NCBI GenBank assembly: GCA_018882625.1
Contig: VERO01000131.1
Location: 1-6,608 of the forward strand
Reading direction: 5' to 3'
From: Phycisphaerales bacterium
GTDB taxonomy: Bacteria > Planctomycetota > Phycisphaerae > Phycisphaerales > SM1A02
Length of the DNA: 6,608 nt
Positions within the stretch are counted from its first letter, which is position 1; each line of letters starts with the position of its first letter. The notes beneath the pieces are model-generated. The model searched no databases. It worked only from the letters and a program-made list of their open reading frames with translations, and had not been told where the DNA came from. Positions 5,672 to 6,608 of this stretch are shown here, piece after piece. The position numbers and the translations under genes are program-made.

Positions 5672-6608
5672 GCGCCACTTCCGATTCCGCGCCTGAGGTT
5701 CCGGCGCGCGTCAACGTCCTGCTGCTGGGCACCGGCGGGCGGGAGTCCGCACTCGCGTGGAAACTGCGCCAGTCCCCGCGGCTCGGCACGCTGTGGGTGC
5801 AGCCTGATGCGAACGCGCAGCTGCTCGAGCTGGGCACCCCCTGCCCCGAGAGGATCGACTTCCGCGCGAAGTTCCACCTGGAGCGCTGGCTCGACCGCAA
5901 CGACGTGCAGCTGGTGGTCGTGGGGCCGGAGGGACCGCTTGCCGAGGGCGCGGTCGACGCGCTGACTCGCCAGGGAGATTCGCGTCGCGGCATCGCACCG
6001 CGAATGGTCTTCGGTCCGGTGAAGGCTGCAGCCCGACTTGAGGGCGACAAGGCATACGCCAAGCAAGTGATGCGCGAGGCTCGCGTGCCGACGGCGGAGG
6101 CGCGCACGTTCACGTCGCTCGAGTCGGCCATCAGGTCAGTGGAGGACCGCGACGAGCCGTGCGTGGTGAAGGCCACGGGGCTCTGCGCAGGCAAGGGCGT
6201 GACGGTCTGCGACGGTGCGGCCGACGCGATCGCGGCGCTGCGGCGCTGCCTGGACCGGAAGGAGTTCGGCGATGCCGGGGCGACCGTGCTGATCGAGGAG
6301 CGGCTCGAGGGGCAGGAGCTCAGCGTGCTCGCGCTCGTCGACGGGCGCACCGTCACGGTGCTCGACCCCTGCCAGGACCACAAGCAGGTGGGCGAGGGCG
6401 ATGTGGGCGCCAACACCGGCGGCATGGGCGCCTACTGCCCGACGCCGCTTGCCGACGACGAGCTGATCCGGGCGGTGTCGCGCGATGTGCTGGTGCCGAC
6501 CGTCGATGCGCTGCACCGCGACGGCATTACGTTCCGCGGCGTGCTGTACGCGGGGCTGATGCTCCCGCCTTCGGGCCCGAAGGTGCTTGAGTTCAACACA
6601 CGCTTCGG
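5668..6608 (+). CDS. purD: Phosphoribosylamine-glycine ligase (GAR synthetase), 3'-truncated by window
   Basis: Joins glycine to 5-phosphoribosylamine with ATP, the second step of purine synthesis, in the cytoplasm. The first 313 codons are present; about 110-120 residues of the C-terminal domain are missing past the right edge. Visible motifs: glycine-rich loop GTGGRESALAWKL (21-33); VVGPEGPL (84-91); start of the ATP-grasp domain at LEGDKAYAK (124-132); lysine-containing loop KATGLCAGKGV (168-178); IEERLEGQE (209-217); QDHKQVGEGDVGANTGGMGAY (236-256, first residues shown as motif key Gln236, Asp237, His238, Lys239); LYAGLM (293-298); and metal-binding EFNTRF (308-313). The N-terminal domain is atypical: GGREHA reads GGRESA, and the PGNAG expected after the second strand reads PDANA. 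A leader of about 14 residues precedes the usual start, but no later start codon fits. Its ATG overlaps the ald TGA (ATGA), and no clear Shine-Dalgarno precedes it, suggesting reinitiation after ald. A PurD-like paralogue is a less likely alternative. Confidence 0.93.
   Translation, partial: MSATSDSAPEVPARVNVLLLGTGGRESALAWKLRQSPRLGTLWVQPDANAQLLELGTPCPERIDFRAKFHLERWLDRNDVQLVVVGPEGPLAEGAVDALTRQGDSRRGIAPRMVFGPVKAAARLEGDKAYAKQVMREARVPTAEARTFTSLESAIRSVEDRDEPCVVKATGLCAGKGVTVCDGAADAIAALRRCLDRKEFGDAGATVLIEERLEGQELSVLALVDGRTVTVLDPCQDHKQVGEGDVGANTGGMGAYCPTPLADDELIRAVSRDVLVPTVDALHRDGITFRGVLYAGLMLPPSGPKVLEFNTRF

Noticed and set aside
1969..6608. The whole cluster as a novel redox or nucleotide system
   Set aside because: Four of the five genes are ordinary housekeeping enzymes of unrelated pathways in two separate divergent operons. 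There is no mobile, defence or signalling gene nearby.

Overview
The window is GC-rich bacterial DNA with strong G/C preference at third codon positions, very tight gene packing and no mobile elements, RNA genes or CRISPR. It holds four recognisable housekeeping genes and one long gene I do not recognise. The unrecognised protein has an exported N-terminus and an Asp/Gly-rich C-terminal tail (a WSRG.D..DGGG pattern ending in GDILVWPP). That tail resembles ones I associate with Planctomycetota. Together with the base composition it makes a Phycisphaerae-like planctomycete my best guess, but this is an inference at about even odds, not a demonstration.

Layout from left to right. Positions 1-98 are the upstream region of aspS, with weak promoter-like elements and a short Shine-Dalgarno. 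Positions 99-1898 (+) encode aspartyl-tRNA synthetase. A 70-base convergent spacer follows, with a tandem 7-mer and no convincing intrinsic terminator. On the minus strand, positions 2952-4493 (unknown secreted protein) and 1969-2955 (thioredoxin reductase, trxB) form a two-gene operon that reads leftwards and shares a 4-base GTGA overlap. Positions 4494-4564 are a compact divergent promoter region. On the plus strand, positions 4565-5671 (alanine dehydrogenase, ald) and 5668-6608 (phosphoribosylamine-glycine ligase, purD, cut by the window edge) form a second two-gene operon with a 4-base ATGA overlap.

The genes do not form one pathway. AspRS charges tRNA(Asp). TrxB recycles thioredoxin with NADPH. 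Ald interconverts alanine with pyruvate and ammonia. PurD makes the second intermediate of purine synthesis. The two operons diverge from 71 bases that carry a matching octamer, GCTAC(A/C)CT, once on each strand.

I found no convincing undescribed multi-gene system. Worth a second look are the unknown exported protein translationally coupled to trxB, the divergent promoter pair with a probable leaderless start, the altered N-terminal motifs in PurD, and the unexpected ald-purD coupling.
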